Assembly (NCBI GenBank): GCA_943737045.1
Contig: CALSFV010000066.1
Coordinates: 435,001 to 499,000, forward strand
Direction of reading: 5' to 3'
Source of the DNA: Parapristionchus giblindavisi
Taxonomy: Eukaryota > Nematoda > Chromadorea > Rhabditida > Diplogasteridae
DNA length: 64,000 nt
Below the pieces are notes generated by a model. The model ran no database searches. It was not told where the DNA came from and saw nothing but the letters and a program-made list of their open reading frames with translations. The position numbers and the translations under genes were made by a program. Shown here piece after piece: positions 34,861 through 50,000 of the stretch (position 1 is its first letter; each line of letters starts with the position of its first letter).

Positions 34861-36880
34861 ATGTGCGTCACATTATTGGAAAAAGGGGAACAGGGGAGAT
34901 GGATTTACAGGTATCGACTTTTGGACCGGTGGCAGTTTTCAAATTCACATCGCCAGAATAATGACGAGTAGGTTCCCTGTTACTATTGAATAAGGTGTTC
35001 CTCAGCCCCAAATTCTTGAAAACAGCAATTGTTAAGTTTTATCATAGTGATGTTACATCAACCGAAGAATGAAACAAGAAAAATCATCGCATGAATCATC
35101 TATCGATTTGTCATTTGTCTATGATCAATTCTGTCATTTTCTTCCGAATTTGCGCACGGATGGATATTTTTCGTTGATCTGCTGACATTTCAAATGTTCA
35201 TTTTCTATTGTCTTGCCATATCTTCTTATAGTTATGTATTACTTACTTATTGATTAGGTTGCAGCCTTATGACGTGGTCTGATTACATCCCTGTTGTAAA
35301 TGGGATAGTATGGGGTCTCTCGGCGGTGGACGATTACCTACGGAAGAAGGTGATCATCCATTATTATTATTATTATTTATTACTTACTTTATTATTTTTT
35401 TATTATTTTTATTTATATTATTACTTACAAGGGAACCTTTTGGTCTCGTTTTCATCACATGAAATGACAATAACATGACTGAAAGAAGTCTTCGATGCTG
35501 ATTAGGAAATTGTTTTAAAACGTCGCCCAATCGGGCCGAGCTTCGAGAAAATCGACATTGAAATTTGGGGGGTCGATTTGAAAATTCGCGAGGTCCCCTA
35601 CACAACAAATCCCAATGGGTTCGCTAGCACATCTATCAAACACGAAACCAACTGGCCGTGTAGTGTAGTGGATAAGGTGCCTGCATTCACTTTTGGCTGT
35701 CAGGGTATCGCCGATTGGGTAGTTGTCAAGATCAACCGTTCAAGCTTGTTTTTAATCACAGTAAAACATTTTAATCTTTCGGCAAGAACAAAATAAGCAA
35801 AAGAAAACTGCTGCAAGGGGGATCGAACCTCTGGCAGCCAAAAGTGAATGCAGACACCTTATCCACTACACTACACGGCCAGTTGGTTTCATGTTTGATA
35901 GATGGGTTAGCGAACCCATCGGAATTTGTTGTGTAGGAGACCTTGCGAATTTTCAAATCGACCCCCCAAATTTCAATATCGATTTTCTCGAAGCTCAGCC
36001 CGATTGGGCGACGTTTTAAAACGGATTCCTAATCAGCATCGAAGACTTCTTTCATTCATGATATTGCCATTTCATGTGATGAAAACGAGACCGAAAGGTT
36101 CCCTTGTTAGGCTGATGAGAGTCAACGCGCAGCAGTGAATACGTTTGAGGAAACAGTCAGATCTGATCTGCAGGACTGGCAACTATTTGTGAAATACAGG
36201 TACACTGATGTAGAACTCTATTATATTTCAGCACACATAGGTTATCTAGGATGCGGCAACTAGAGAATCGTTCTCTCATATGTGAGATAACGCAGTTTCC
36301 GTTACTATCTCGAGCGAGCGAGAGAGTACTATCTAATGTGTCTTATTGAGAGAGTTTGGAGTAAGCTAGCCTTTCTCTATGGTAATAATAAATATTTATC
36401 ACATCTTTCAATTTGATGACAAAGTTAAAATAAAATAATTGATAGTACAAGTGATAAAATAAGAAGAAGCGAAAAGAACTGTAACAGCTGTAACAGCACT
36501 GTATTAAATTACGAACATAAGAACAGGGTTTTGCACAGTTACAATTGCATTATCTAAAGAGTTCCATTGGTAGTCGAGTTAGGCAACATATCTCTGAGAG
36601 AATTTGCCGTGAGTGTGATGACAAACTCTCTCATACAGTACACGACAAAATTATACCTTAATTTATATTTCCAAGAATCGAGGGAGTAGGGATCGAGGAA
36701 ACGAACTGTTTCACTGTATAGTAATAGCTCGCATTCGAGTTAATCGCGCGAAAACTATTTAACAGCTACGAATATAATGAAAAAGAGATAAATGGAGAAT
36801 TTAAGTGGGGGAATTCTTTGGCTGCGCTTTACTACCTGGGTAAGGGATGTGTGGTTTCGTGGGTACCTTTTCTGGGACCC
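34861..36880 (+). CDS. 5' exons of an unrecognised gene (partial prediction)
   Basis: Four exons chain in phase: 34861-34910, 35265-35349, 36111-36199 and 36806-36880 (99 codons plus two bases); the 3' part was not found. The first exon begins with ATG immediately after TTTATTTCAACAG, which looks like a trans-splice acceptor. Readable segments are MTWSDYIPVVNGIVWGL, FEETVRSDLQDWQLFVKY and, in the last exon, an aromatic-rich GGILWLRFTTWVRDVWF. I recognise no family. Intron 2 is almost entirely a palindromic element whose target duplication supplies the acceptor of exon 36111-36199. The acceptor of the last exon (GAATTTAAG) is weak. The upstream ATG frame and direction fit the following plus-strand genes. 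Confidence 0.42.
35425..36109. mobile_element. Palindromic element with CAAGGGAACC ends and tRNA-like arms
   Basis: The element spans 35428-36106, flanked by TTA at 35425-35427 and 36107-36109. Arms of about 250 bp mirror (GGTCTCGTTTTCATCACATG, CCAATCGGGCCGAGCTTCGA). Both arms carry CGTGTAGTGTAGTGGATAAG. On the minus strand the right copy continues through an anticodon-arm-sized spacer to GAGGTTCGATCCCCC, a good B-box (about 35815-35888). It shares ends and target size with the element at 22806-23209. Confidence 0.8.
36250..36625. repeat. Palindromic repeat family F, copy 2
   Basis: TTCTCTCATATGTGAGATAA near the left and GAGAGAATTTGCCGTGAGTG at the right end correspond to the inverse of 34040-34252, with AT-rich sequence between. 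Confidence 0.5.
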
Positions 36881-37586
36881 GTAAGTTTTTATGAGATCGG
36901 TAAACTCTCAAAGAACATGGAAAAACGTACGAAAATTACCAACGTTTATCATTTTGGAGCTCATTCATACATATTGTTTCTTGCAAAGTTGTGTACAATA
37001 TTTTTCCTACAAAAAACACTTCAAAATATTATTGCATCCTGGCTGCGCTTCTACCTCGAAATCGATTGGTGAAGACGAAGAATGAGTCAGAATCGAGAAA
37101 CAATCATGTTGAATCTTGATGAATCATCTAGATTCTGGCTCACTTCGTCGCCACCTGTGCACAGATACGACCACTAGAAATAGGAAATTTCTCATGTTTG
37201 CATTTTGGGCTTTCAAATTTCATGTTTGGGTTCTCGAATTTAGTACAAAATTTGAATCATGGAACTCTGACCAGTTCAGCAAACTGAGTTTGGTTACAAA
37301 TTAGGTTAAAGTTTGTTTACCAATTCAGGTTTGACACTATAGTTTAGACAAATTTCAAACCACCTTTTTAATCAATTATAGTTCGTAACTTCAAATTAGA
37401 TTTAAGTTTGGTCACCAATTCAGGTTTTACACTAGAGTTTAGCCAAAGTTTTTTTTAGTTCGTAACGTCATACCAAACACGAGGACCCAAATCTGCGAAT
37501 TTGGGCTTCCCCAAAACGCAAATGTTGTCTATCTCTCTCGTTTCGCGTGCTCTCTCACTCTTCTCTAGCTATAGTTCGTATTGAGG

Positions 37587-39041
37587 ATGGGCGGAACCGC
37601 GTCCTGCTTAATTGAAACTCCGCTAGTAAACAAAGCGGTTAGAAAAGCCCAGAAGGTGATGAGTGCGTACATTACGGGAAATTTAACAGAGCTAACCGAA
37701 GCGGCGTAAGTTTTTTAGTCTTTTCACACCTTAATATATTTTGAAAATTTGAGAAAAGTAGAACTTATTGAAAAGAAGAACTGTCGAAACTCTCTCGAAG
37801 TCTACGGACGCGAGAAAGTGTGCCCAGCTAATTAGAAACTATCCGCTCCGACCACACTCTCTCGTAGACAAACTGCGAGATACTGTGATCAGAGCGGATA
37901 GTTCCGAACTGGTTCGTGGTGCGTGCCTTTAAAGGTCAGTGCATATTGCAGGTTCGAAGGTCTAAATCAGAAGATGGTCAATATCACTCCGACCATAGAA
38001 CACGCCAAAGTCGCCATAGATGAGGGCAGCTACAATCTCAATGTATTTCAAAAATCTATTTATTAAATATTTTAATAAAATTAAAACCAATTTTAAAGAA
38101 TAAAAATATTTCAGATGTTCCTATGGATTTGCAGTGCGTGCATGTGCTTGGTCGTCCTGCGTTGTCTGATCTCGGTAAGGAGCTCTATTTAAAGACACGA
38201 TAATTTGAAAATCTCTCTGACAAGCTCTCAACACAAACACACTCTATCGCTTTCGTTCTCAGAATTCCGCCGAGTCTAATTAGACTCTGCGCTCTGGCCA
38301 CAGTCTCTCGCTTCGTTGGTCGATCATAGAGCACGGCCAGAGCGGCCGATCAGATTACGGATCTATAAAACGTTATTCTGCAGGCAATCAAAGAGACGAG
38401 AGAACTGTGGACACCTCCGGTTCCCGAGAAGAAAGAGTAAGATTTTATTTTTTAAATTTTTTTTGAAAAATTGTATGTTTAAAAAACTCTCTATTTTCTT
38501 TGTCGTAGAGTGTAGAACAATATGTATGCAGTAAATAATTTAATTTAATTTAATTTAATTTAATTTAATTTAATTTAATTTATCTTACATTAAATAAATG
38601 TGACAGCAAGTGATAAATAAATAGCGTGAATTATAATGGGTCGAATCGAGGGGCGGAGAGAGGGAGGGAAGAAGCTCACTGTGTAAATAACAATTAATTC
38701 TTTACATTACAGGACAAACCAAAGGCTGTTTGCTGTGTAGATAATTTCATGTCAAACATTATCAAGTCAATCTATATTTAAAAATATTGATTATAATCAA
38801 TAATCGATACTTTTGGATCAATATTCGTGATTTTTGTGTTGTAACTATTAAATAAATGATTATTTTCGAATTGCTGACCAGTGTACATTATCTGATACTA
38901 ATTGCAAGTGAAAGTCATCGAATCGATTGTTGGATAATTAAATATCGATCGATATATAGAGATCATCTCAACTCTTTCTTCTTGTATAGACTATCTCAAA
39001 CCGAAGATCCGAAGAAAGAATTCATCTCCATTGATCTATAA
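37587..39041 (+). CDS. Small single-pass membrane protein of unknown function, tandem paralogue 1
   Basis: Five phase-consistent exons, 37587-37705, 37952-38042, 38115-38174, 38384-38436 and 38990-39041, encode 124 residues starting MGGTASCLIETPLV. Exon 3 encodes one membrane segment, FLWICSACMCLVVLRCLI. The N-terminal part is amphipathic and the tail is short and charged (PPVPEKKE, then SQTEDPKKEFISIDL). An AATAAA follows the stop near 39083. If exon 4 is read through its donor it stops at once (38438-38440), giving a slightly shorter alternative product. TTCTCTAG lies 22 bases before the ATG and could be a trans-splice site. The next gene (40078-43482) has the same architecture, including exon 2 of 91 bp and exon 3 of 60 bp in identical phase. 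Introns carry family A MITEs and a LINE tail. No known family recognised. Confidence 0.62.
37826..37932. mobile_element. MITE family A copy, 19 bp before an acceptor
   Basis: The right end GTGGTGCGTGCCTTTAA closes shortly before the acceptor TATTGCAG of exon 37952-38042. The arms contain CTATCCGCTCCGACCACAC and its complement. Confidence 0.65.
38525..38690 (-). repeat. LINE 3' end with (AATTT)n tail in intron 4
   Basis: A run of about ten TTAAT/AATTT units precedes the inverse of the LINE 3' end seen at 13500-13595 (AGCAAGTGATAAATAAATAG, GGCGGAGAGAGGGAGGGAAG). Confidence 0.75.
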
Positions 39042-39092
39042 AAAGAACCTGCACTGAAACGTCGCACCAATGTTCAAATATAATAAAGATTA

Positions 39093-39213
39093 TTAAAGCG
39101 ACACCCCAAGCTAATTTGAAACTTTCCGCTCTGGCCACACTCTCTCGCTTTCTTTGTCTACGAGAGAGTATGACCAATGCGGAGAGTCAAATTAGCTTGT
39201 GGTGTACCTTTAA
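39093..39213. mobile_element. MITE family A, well-preserved copy
   Basis: TTAA at both ends, AAAGCGACACCCCAAGCTAA and TTAGCTTGTGGTGTACCTTT at the arms, and the centre CTCTCGCTTTCTTTGTCTAC. It lies just downstream of tandem paralogue 1. Confidence 0.85.
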
Positions 39214-39780
39214 TATCATTGAGCGTACGCGAGGAATCATTACGCAACTCTTGGCCCTATTGTCTTTCATGCATGCTGAAAATATGAATCATTCCTTGGC
39301 ATATTACTCATCTTATTCTTAAGGAAATACAGGAAATTTCAATTTAGGGGGAGGAGGCAACAGATGAATCACGAAAGAAACAACATAGATGAACAGCTCA
39401 ATCGAAATGACTACCAGATTTCGTTTTTTTCTCCTTTTCCCTGCGTACTGTCATCACACTTTTCCTCGTTTTGCTTCGAATTATTTTTTCATATTTGCAT
39501 TTTAATAGTATTTCAACTTTAGTATTAACCTAACTCTTCGTCATTACATTTCATGTCGCTAGAGATCCGGTTGTCCATCCACCGCATAGTTGATCTCGAT
39601 AAAGTCTATTTTTTTTAATTTGGAAAAACTGGTATTACAAGGCTCACATTGCGTGTGTTACCGGAACAAAAAAATCAAATGCTTTTGCTGTCCGATACTT
39701 TTCTCCGCGTTCTTTACTGCTGTTCTCATTTCCTCGTGGCTTTTCGTCCATTCATTAAAAAAATTTAAAAAAAAAACAAT

Positions 39781-40062
39781 TTAAAGATGGACCCACGAGT
39801 TTTTCGTAATAAGACTGTTCGGATAGAATGATAGAGATTCATGACACGAATCGAAAGACATATCTGATATTGATTCCCGATATGTTTAAAGCACACTATG
39901 AGCATTGAAAGTATAACTTTCAAGGCATGTAGAGTGCCCATCCGATTTGCATACTTAACTCTCTCATTTTCTCATTGTCCCTTACTCCAATCACCATATA
40001 ATATGAACAATACTTATCGTGGCGGGAGTCAGTCATGCCAACTCATGGGTCTCCTTCTTTAA
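39781..40062. mobile_element. TTAA element family C, ending 15 bp before a start codon
   Basis: It begins TTAAAGATGGACCCACGAG and ends CATGGGTCTCCTTCTTTAA. A copy in the opposite direction lies at 45607-45839, sharing the inner phrases ACTGTTCGGATAGAATGATA and AGACATATCTGATATTGATT. Its right end stands 15 bp before the ATG of tandem paralogue 2 and 9 bp before the putative trans-splice acceptor TTGCAG. Confidence 0.75.
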
Positions 40063-40077
40063 TAAATAATTGCAGAC

Positions 40078-43482
<3,405 letters not shown>

Positions 43483-44033
43483 TAATAATATTAATATATT
43501 AATATATTAATATTTTAATATATTAATAATATTAATATATTTCTCTATTTAACGATTTTCCCGGAGCCCATCGCTTTTCGGCAATTCAACTAAATTTGAT
43601 GTTTTTTTCTATCTATGATATTTTTCGATTTTCCCGGCCCCAATGATTTCACTATTTCAACTAAACTTCGTAGTTTGTTTATGTTTTCACTTTTCCATTC
43701 CCCTCACATGCTTTTTTCAAGCTTTTATTCTACTGCTTTTTATTCGTTCGAATATTATTCATTGAGTCACAATAAACATATCATCAATATGCAATAAATA
43801 CAATAGATATTGAAGACGTAAAACGTACAAAGACAATGGAAAATACAATAATAACTGAGAATAAGGTAAAATATTTAAAGTTATAAAAAATGCGACTAAA
43901 CTTTGGTATACATATGAGCTGAAGTTGATCACGGGGAACGGAGTTTCTTCGATAGGTTAGAGTGAAAGCGCTTGGCATGAGTATTTACAATATGTGAGTG
44001 AATTAAATAATGCATAATAAAAATAATAATATG
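43483..44033. other. Convergent intergenic region
   Basis: Between the plus-strand tandem gene and the 3' end of the minus-strand ZP gene. AATAAA occurs near 43772 as a likely polyadenylation signal for the plus gene, and an AT-rich ATTAAT repeat sits at 43482-43540. I see no exon. Confidence 0.5.
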
Positions 44034-47000
44034 TTAGAGATCTGATCCGATATTGCCTATGTAGACGTTCAATGCAGACGTCGACTGTGCTGATGCGAGG
44101 TTGGACTGAAATAATCAATATTGTTGAAATATGACATAAATAATCAATATTGCTGCCTTATTGCATAAATTATCAATATAATTGTCATATTTTGTTTCCT
44201 CGCGTAATGAAAAAAGAATGAGAACTAATATAATACATAAAGTAATACAATAATATATTAATAATACTAAAACACTATTCCCAACCTGTCTCCTCTGATG
44301 CGCAGCGGAATCCGACACGCACCGGGCAATCTGTGTCCACTTCTCGAGAGTGAAGATGTGCCGATACTCGGGTCTCTCGATCACCGACAGCATGTCTGTA
44401 TTTAAATCAATTAAACAATCAATCAATCAATAAGTTTATTTATTGAATAGATATAGCTGTGTAATTCTTGTCATTACTAATGATTATTGATTTTGTCTGT
44501 GTGAAGCGAAATGAAGGAGGACAAGATGGATGTTAGATTTATTTATTGATTAATATTCTAAAAATTATTTTGTATTATTATCACTAAAAACTGTCCTCAT
44601 TGAAAAATACACGAAAGCACATGGAGACTCGAACTTAAGGAATATTTTTAAAAAATAATCAAAAAAAAAACAAGCACTAACCTGATAGCGAATTAGCTGA
44701 CATGAGTAATGACCGTAGCGAAGCGTCTCTAGTTATCAATGATCTCCATCGACCTGAAATCAATCGATAATCGATGAGCCACAGCTCGGGCATTTGTTTA
44801 CAAACTGGAGCTCAAACTGGAGCTCCAAATAGAGCTCTATAAAGAGCTCAAGAACTCCAATTGTAGCTCCAACTTGAGCTCCAATTGGAGCTCCTGTAAG
44901 AGCTCCAACTGGAGCTCCTGACAGAGCCAGAGTCGTACCCATCTCTTGTTCCGTGAGCTTCTTCGGTCCGAATCCTCTTATGGAGTGCACGCATCTCGAC
45001 AGTTCCTCGATCAGTCCCGGGTCATCGATCGATGTTGCCACATCTTAATGTGGTAATTATAATTATTAAAATAATAAAGTTCTCTTCGTTAAATTCTAAC
45101 TTTGAATGCACACCCCGAGCTAATTTTACACTCCGCTCTGGCAATGCTCTCACGTAGAAAAAGAAAGCGAGAGAGTATTGCCAGAGTTGAGAGGTTCAAA
45201 TTAACTCATGGTCTGCCTTTAATGCGCATGCAAACTTAAACTTGTACATTACAACCTATTTATTAATTATTTTCAAGAAATATTTTGTGGCAATGACGGA
45301 AACGCTTCCCAATCGCTGCATATGAGGTCTGCTGATATTTTAGCATTTTGTGAAACTTAATTGAACTGTATATTTTTTAAGACTTAAGACTGAATGCTTA
45401 AAACTTGCAGGACTTACCGCATTCCCTGTATATGGGCTCATTCACATGTTGCTCAGTCTGTTCTGCCGCCTGGTAGATCTCCGTGATCGATCGATACGAC
45501 GATATACCGTTGTCGTCGATTCGCGATTCGGTACGGCGCTCCTCGACCCGAAGACTCCGCTCGGTCTCGGGAGGAGCGCCCGCCTCGACCTCGCGACTCG
45601 CTATCTTTAATTGACATTGTTGATTGTTCGTGGAATTTTTGGCGTTGGGGATAATGAGAAAATGAGAGAGCAAGTATGCGAATCCGGTGGGCACTCTCTA
45701 CATGCCTTGAAAGTTGTACTTTCAATGCGCATAATGAGCTTTAAACATATCGGGAATCAATATCAGATATGTCTTTCGATTCGTGCGATTCTATCCGAAC
45801 AGTCATATTACGAAAAAACTCGAGGATCTCCATCTTTAACACGGGAAATGAGTGTAGTAGTGCTAAGGCACTATGAAAATATCAGAGAAGACAGAGGAGA
45901 TAGGTTGGGAATGCGCTGTGAAAGCATACCCTGAGAAAGGGAGCCTCTCCAATGACCCCTCTTCTCCACTCGCTGAAGCTCTTCGGCTGCGATTGAACCT
46001 CATCACCCTAAAAAAGAACTTATATAATGATGTAAAACCTGCAATTGCTCGATTTTATTACAAATTTAGAGACAAATTTGGCCTGAATATCCGAGAACAT
46101 TCTCTGACAAACTTTTAATTTCTAGAAATATAGTGGATGGCGGACAAACGAACACACACACACAGTCACACAGACAAACAGACAGACCTTCTCTGGTATT
46201 TCCAAACTAGTAGTTTACTTATGTTACGTCACAGACTAGCAGTTATAGTTGAAGAACATTTCACGAAATGCATTACAGTATTACACACCACTTCTAGTAA
46301 ACTTACGTTTAACTAACTGTAGACTTGCAAGTCTACTGCTAGTGGGAATGATAAGTAAATTACTAGTTTGATGATACCAGAGTTCAAGTAATCTTACCAC
46401 ATCTATCCCTCGTTCCTCCCCTCTGATCCGAATATCGTCCACATCAATCGCCGGAGCGCCACCGATTCTGAATAAAACCAAAATTAACTTAAAATAGATA
46501 AATGAAAATTTTAATTATTTAAATTTGCCATACCTCGGCGCGGGTGAAGAGTGCATGTCGCTTGATCGGTTGCGATGATTGTAGAGCGTGGAGGCATAAT
46601 GACCTATGAATATTGATTTATTGATTTCAAAATGAATCTTCTGGATGAATTATCGAAGAACCAGAAATAATGTAAATTTCCAATTTCCAATTTCCAGAAC
46701 TAATGCAAATTTAAATTTTTTTTCTACCAGAATTTAGCTTCATTTAGATTTTAATTATTTTTACTTTAAAAAACTTTTTAGTGATTTTTTAAATTTGTTT
46801 ATAATGATCATAATTACTCTCACCCTCCGCCTCGTGATCTCGATCATTGGACGAGCTAAACATCTGACGACTGTAGACTGGATGGTGACGCTCTAGAAAG
46901 GAATGCAAATATCATGCATCGATAAATCGGTCGCCGACCATCTTTTTTTTCTCTTTTTTTCCATCTTGTACGTTTATAAAATACAATTTTTATTGTAACG

Positions 47001-50000
47001 ACTGTTTCATTGCTGCCACAATATTATGTAAAATAATGTATTGGCTCGACCCGATCTGTCTTTACAGGGAGCGTAACCTCACTCAATGGTCTCTTCGACG
47101 CGCAATGCTCTCTCGTTGTTAGAGAACAGAGAAATAGTGTGCGCGGAGAAGAGGTCATTGAGTGATGTCAACCTCCCTTTATCTCTGTCTCCGCCCCCGC
47201 CCATCTATCACCGCTGGAACTTTTGTTCCAACACTATTGCCCAACTGTGGCCGTGAATACCGAGCAACGGGAATACGGTTTTCCGGGAAAATGTGACGTC
47301 ACTAGCTTAGGCGGAAGATTTTTGGAAAACGCCCCCGCCAATGACGTGACATCAAAAACGGTTCTTGCATACGGTCACTGATGACTAAATCTTAACTTTG
47401 CCACATCAAATAATAGTGAATAAATGAAAACATCGTACTGACCGGCTCTCTCCGTTCCTCGTCCCGTATTCTCATCCATGGTACTAGTCGACATGGCCGA
47501 ATCAATCGGCGAGTGTGCCTCTCTTCCCGTTCCGTAGATCCGCTGCACGACATTCGAAATCGCAGGCCGACTCAGGATCCCGCCGGAGCTCGCTCCGGCA
47601 GCTCCCGCAGCTCCGGTTCCTTGTGCGTTCCGGCCCGACCACCACAAGTGACCCAGACCGAGCTTGCCCAATTCGCTTGCTGAAATGCGATACGGTCAGG
47701 AGGGTTGCTCCATGGAGCTCGCATTGGAGCTTAAAATGGAGCTTACTCGGTGGGACGGACACAAGGAGGTTCTTCCTCTGTTGCTGTCGCATGGCGCGTC
47801 GTTTGATACAGAATCCGAGTAGGATCAGAAGGAGCAACATTACTGTTATGAAGACGAGGAGTGCCAGCAAGAAGAAGAAGGAGAAGCTTAAAATGAAACC
47901 TCGAGCTTATTTTAGCGCAGCGAGTTAATTTTAACACTCCGAGTTAATTTGAAATTCTCCACTCTGGCAACACTCTCTCGTAGACAAAGAAAGCGAAAGA
48001 GCATTGCCAGAGAGTTTCAAATTAATGTCCCTTTAAAGCAAACAGTGTTTTCGATAAACTGCACAAGAAATCTTCATAAGTTTCGATTTAAAGAAGGGGA
48101 CCCACGAGTTTTTTCGTGACTAAACTGGCCAGGCAGAACTATAGATCACATCTCCCTGTGTACAAAAACAATTTTCTCTAAAATTTTAGGTGCATAGGAA
48201 TGTCGCAATAAGAGCATAAAGTTCATTGATCCCCCAGGGAAAGGCGCGAGTTTTTGAATTTGAAGGATAAATATGAAGAAAATTGCAAACGAGAATCGAA
48301 CCCACGTAGCGCGGTTACAAGCGCTGACTACTAACCACTGAGCTACACGCTCTATGCACCCATTCGCTCATATCTAATAGAGAACATAATGCCACTTCCT
48401 ATGCCCCATGTTCTTCTTGTCAATAGTGCACTCCAAATCTCGTGGGTCCCCTTCTTTAAGCTCTCCGATCTGGCAAAGCGCTCTCGCTTTTTTTGTTTAC
48501 GAGAGCGTGTTGCGAGAGCCGAGGGACCAATTTAAAATAAAAATTTGGCACTTCTTTGATTTCTGGCCCAGGTGATATTACAGATTAATTATAGTCATTT
48601 CTCATTCCTCATCTCTCATTATTCATTTCTCCTAGTGACCGATTCTTTTCTCGGTTGTAGTAAAACCAACCGCATCATGATTAATAGAATGATGATATGA
48701 GAGTTTTGCCTCCTCCTTTCCCATACTCTATCATCCTAATCCAATTTCATTTCCATAACACCACATTCCGCTATAAAAGCATTCGATTCCTTCTCTCCGG
48801 TTCAGTCCAGAGCTCTCCCATCTTGAGGAGAGCTCGGGGAGTATTTCGCCCCCGTGGACATCGTCCTCCCAGTGAGGAGGACGACCCCTCCATTCGATCG
48901 AAAAGATCGAAATGGGGAGGGGGGGGGGGGTGAAAAAGGGGGCTGGGCCAGAAATCAAAGAAGTTCCAAAAATTTTTAGATATGGAATGATGCATCATTA
49001 TATTATTATTGCACTCACCGCGATCCTCCCTGTTCCCCTGAAGCGGTATGAATGCCATTCAAGCCTTGATTCAGCTGAAATCGTACTTCTTATTAAAAAT
49101 TTTTCATAATTTCGAAAAAAATTCCATAATTTCGTGTCCCTTGAGATTTTCTACCCTTCTACACAATTTTAATGTTCAATTTTCCTGGCATATTTTAGAT
49201 GGTCCCCAAATAAAGATTTTTGCACGATCATCTATTCACGAAAATATTTCCGGGACTCCAAAAGATATATTTATTGTTGTTGTTTAAAGACAAGTCGGTA
49301 TGAAATGATGAATTTACGGAAAGAGTTAAAGTCAAGCGGGATCTCGTTTCGAATAGATTTCACATTCCTCAGATAACCATGAATTATTATTGCTACAATA
49401 ATATAATATTCTTCTTGGTCGTCTTATGACATAAAATAAGAAAAATAAATAAATAAATAAGTAATAAAATAGTCTACCTCTCCATTGGGTCCAAATCCGT
49501 CCCCCACCACGTTGGCCTGTCCTACAGTAGGATTCTCTTTTCCGTTCAGGACGCCGTTATTCTGATTCGACAAATCATTGCTATTCCTTCCATTTATTGG
49601 CTGGATGCCCAATCCGTGGCCCTGCGAGAGTCCACCACCGAGGCCACCGAATTCGTTCGGTTGCTCCTGTAATTAGTACACTAAAGGTATCCGTTTTACA
49701 GCTTTGAATCTCTCTCAATGGTCTCTGCATTGCACACACTATTTCTCTGTTCTCTAACAAGATTGATTGTAGACCCTCGAAGAGGACGTTGACAAAGGTC
49801 TCAGCACCTTTAAAGGCATACCCCACGCTGATTTCACACTCTCCGCTTTGGCAATACTCTCTCGCAGACAAACAAAGCGAGAGAGCCTTGCCTGAGCGGA
49901 GTGTTACAAATTAGTCGTGTGTATGCATTTTTATTATTTTTATCCACATTTATTTAGAATCTGAATTGTGCAAATAATGATGGCGTAGATACCTCAAATA

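Noticed and set aside
37200..37460. Possible exons in the imperfect tandem repeat with TTCAGGTTTGACACT and TTCAGGTTTTACACT
   Set aside because: The acceptor-like words belong to a short imperfect duplication, and the frames stop within a few codons.
47515..47928. 137-residue plus-strand frame
   Set aside because: It is the antisense shadow of ZP exons 47747-47886 and 47443-47679, which are splice-bounded and in phase on the minus strand.
48277..48352. Functional tRNA gene
   Set aside because: D-arm and T-arm patterns are good, but the anticodon loop has eight bases and the acceptor stem does not pair. I kept it as a tRNA-derived insert.
48697..49058. Open frames around the G-rich tract near 48915
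   Set aside because: They are intronic in the ZP gene; exon 49019-49074 joins exon 47747-47886 in phase without them.
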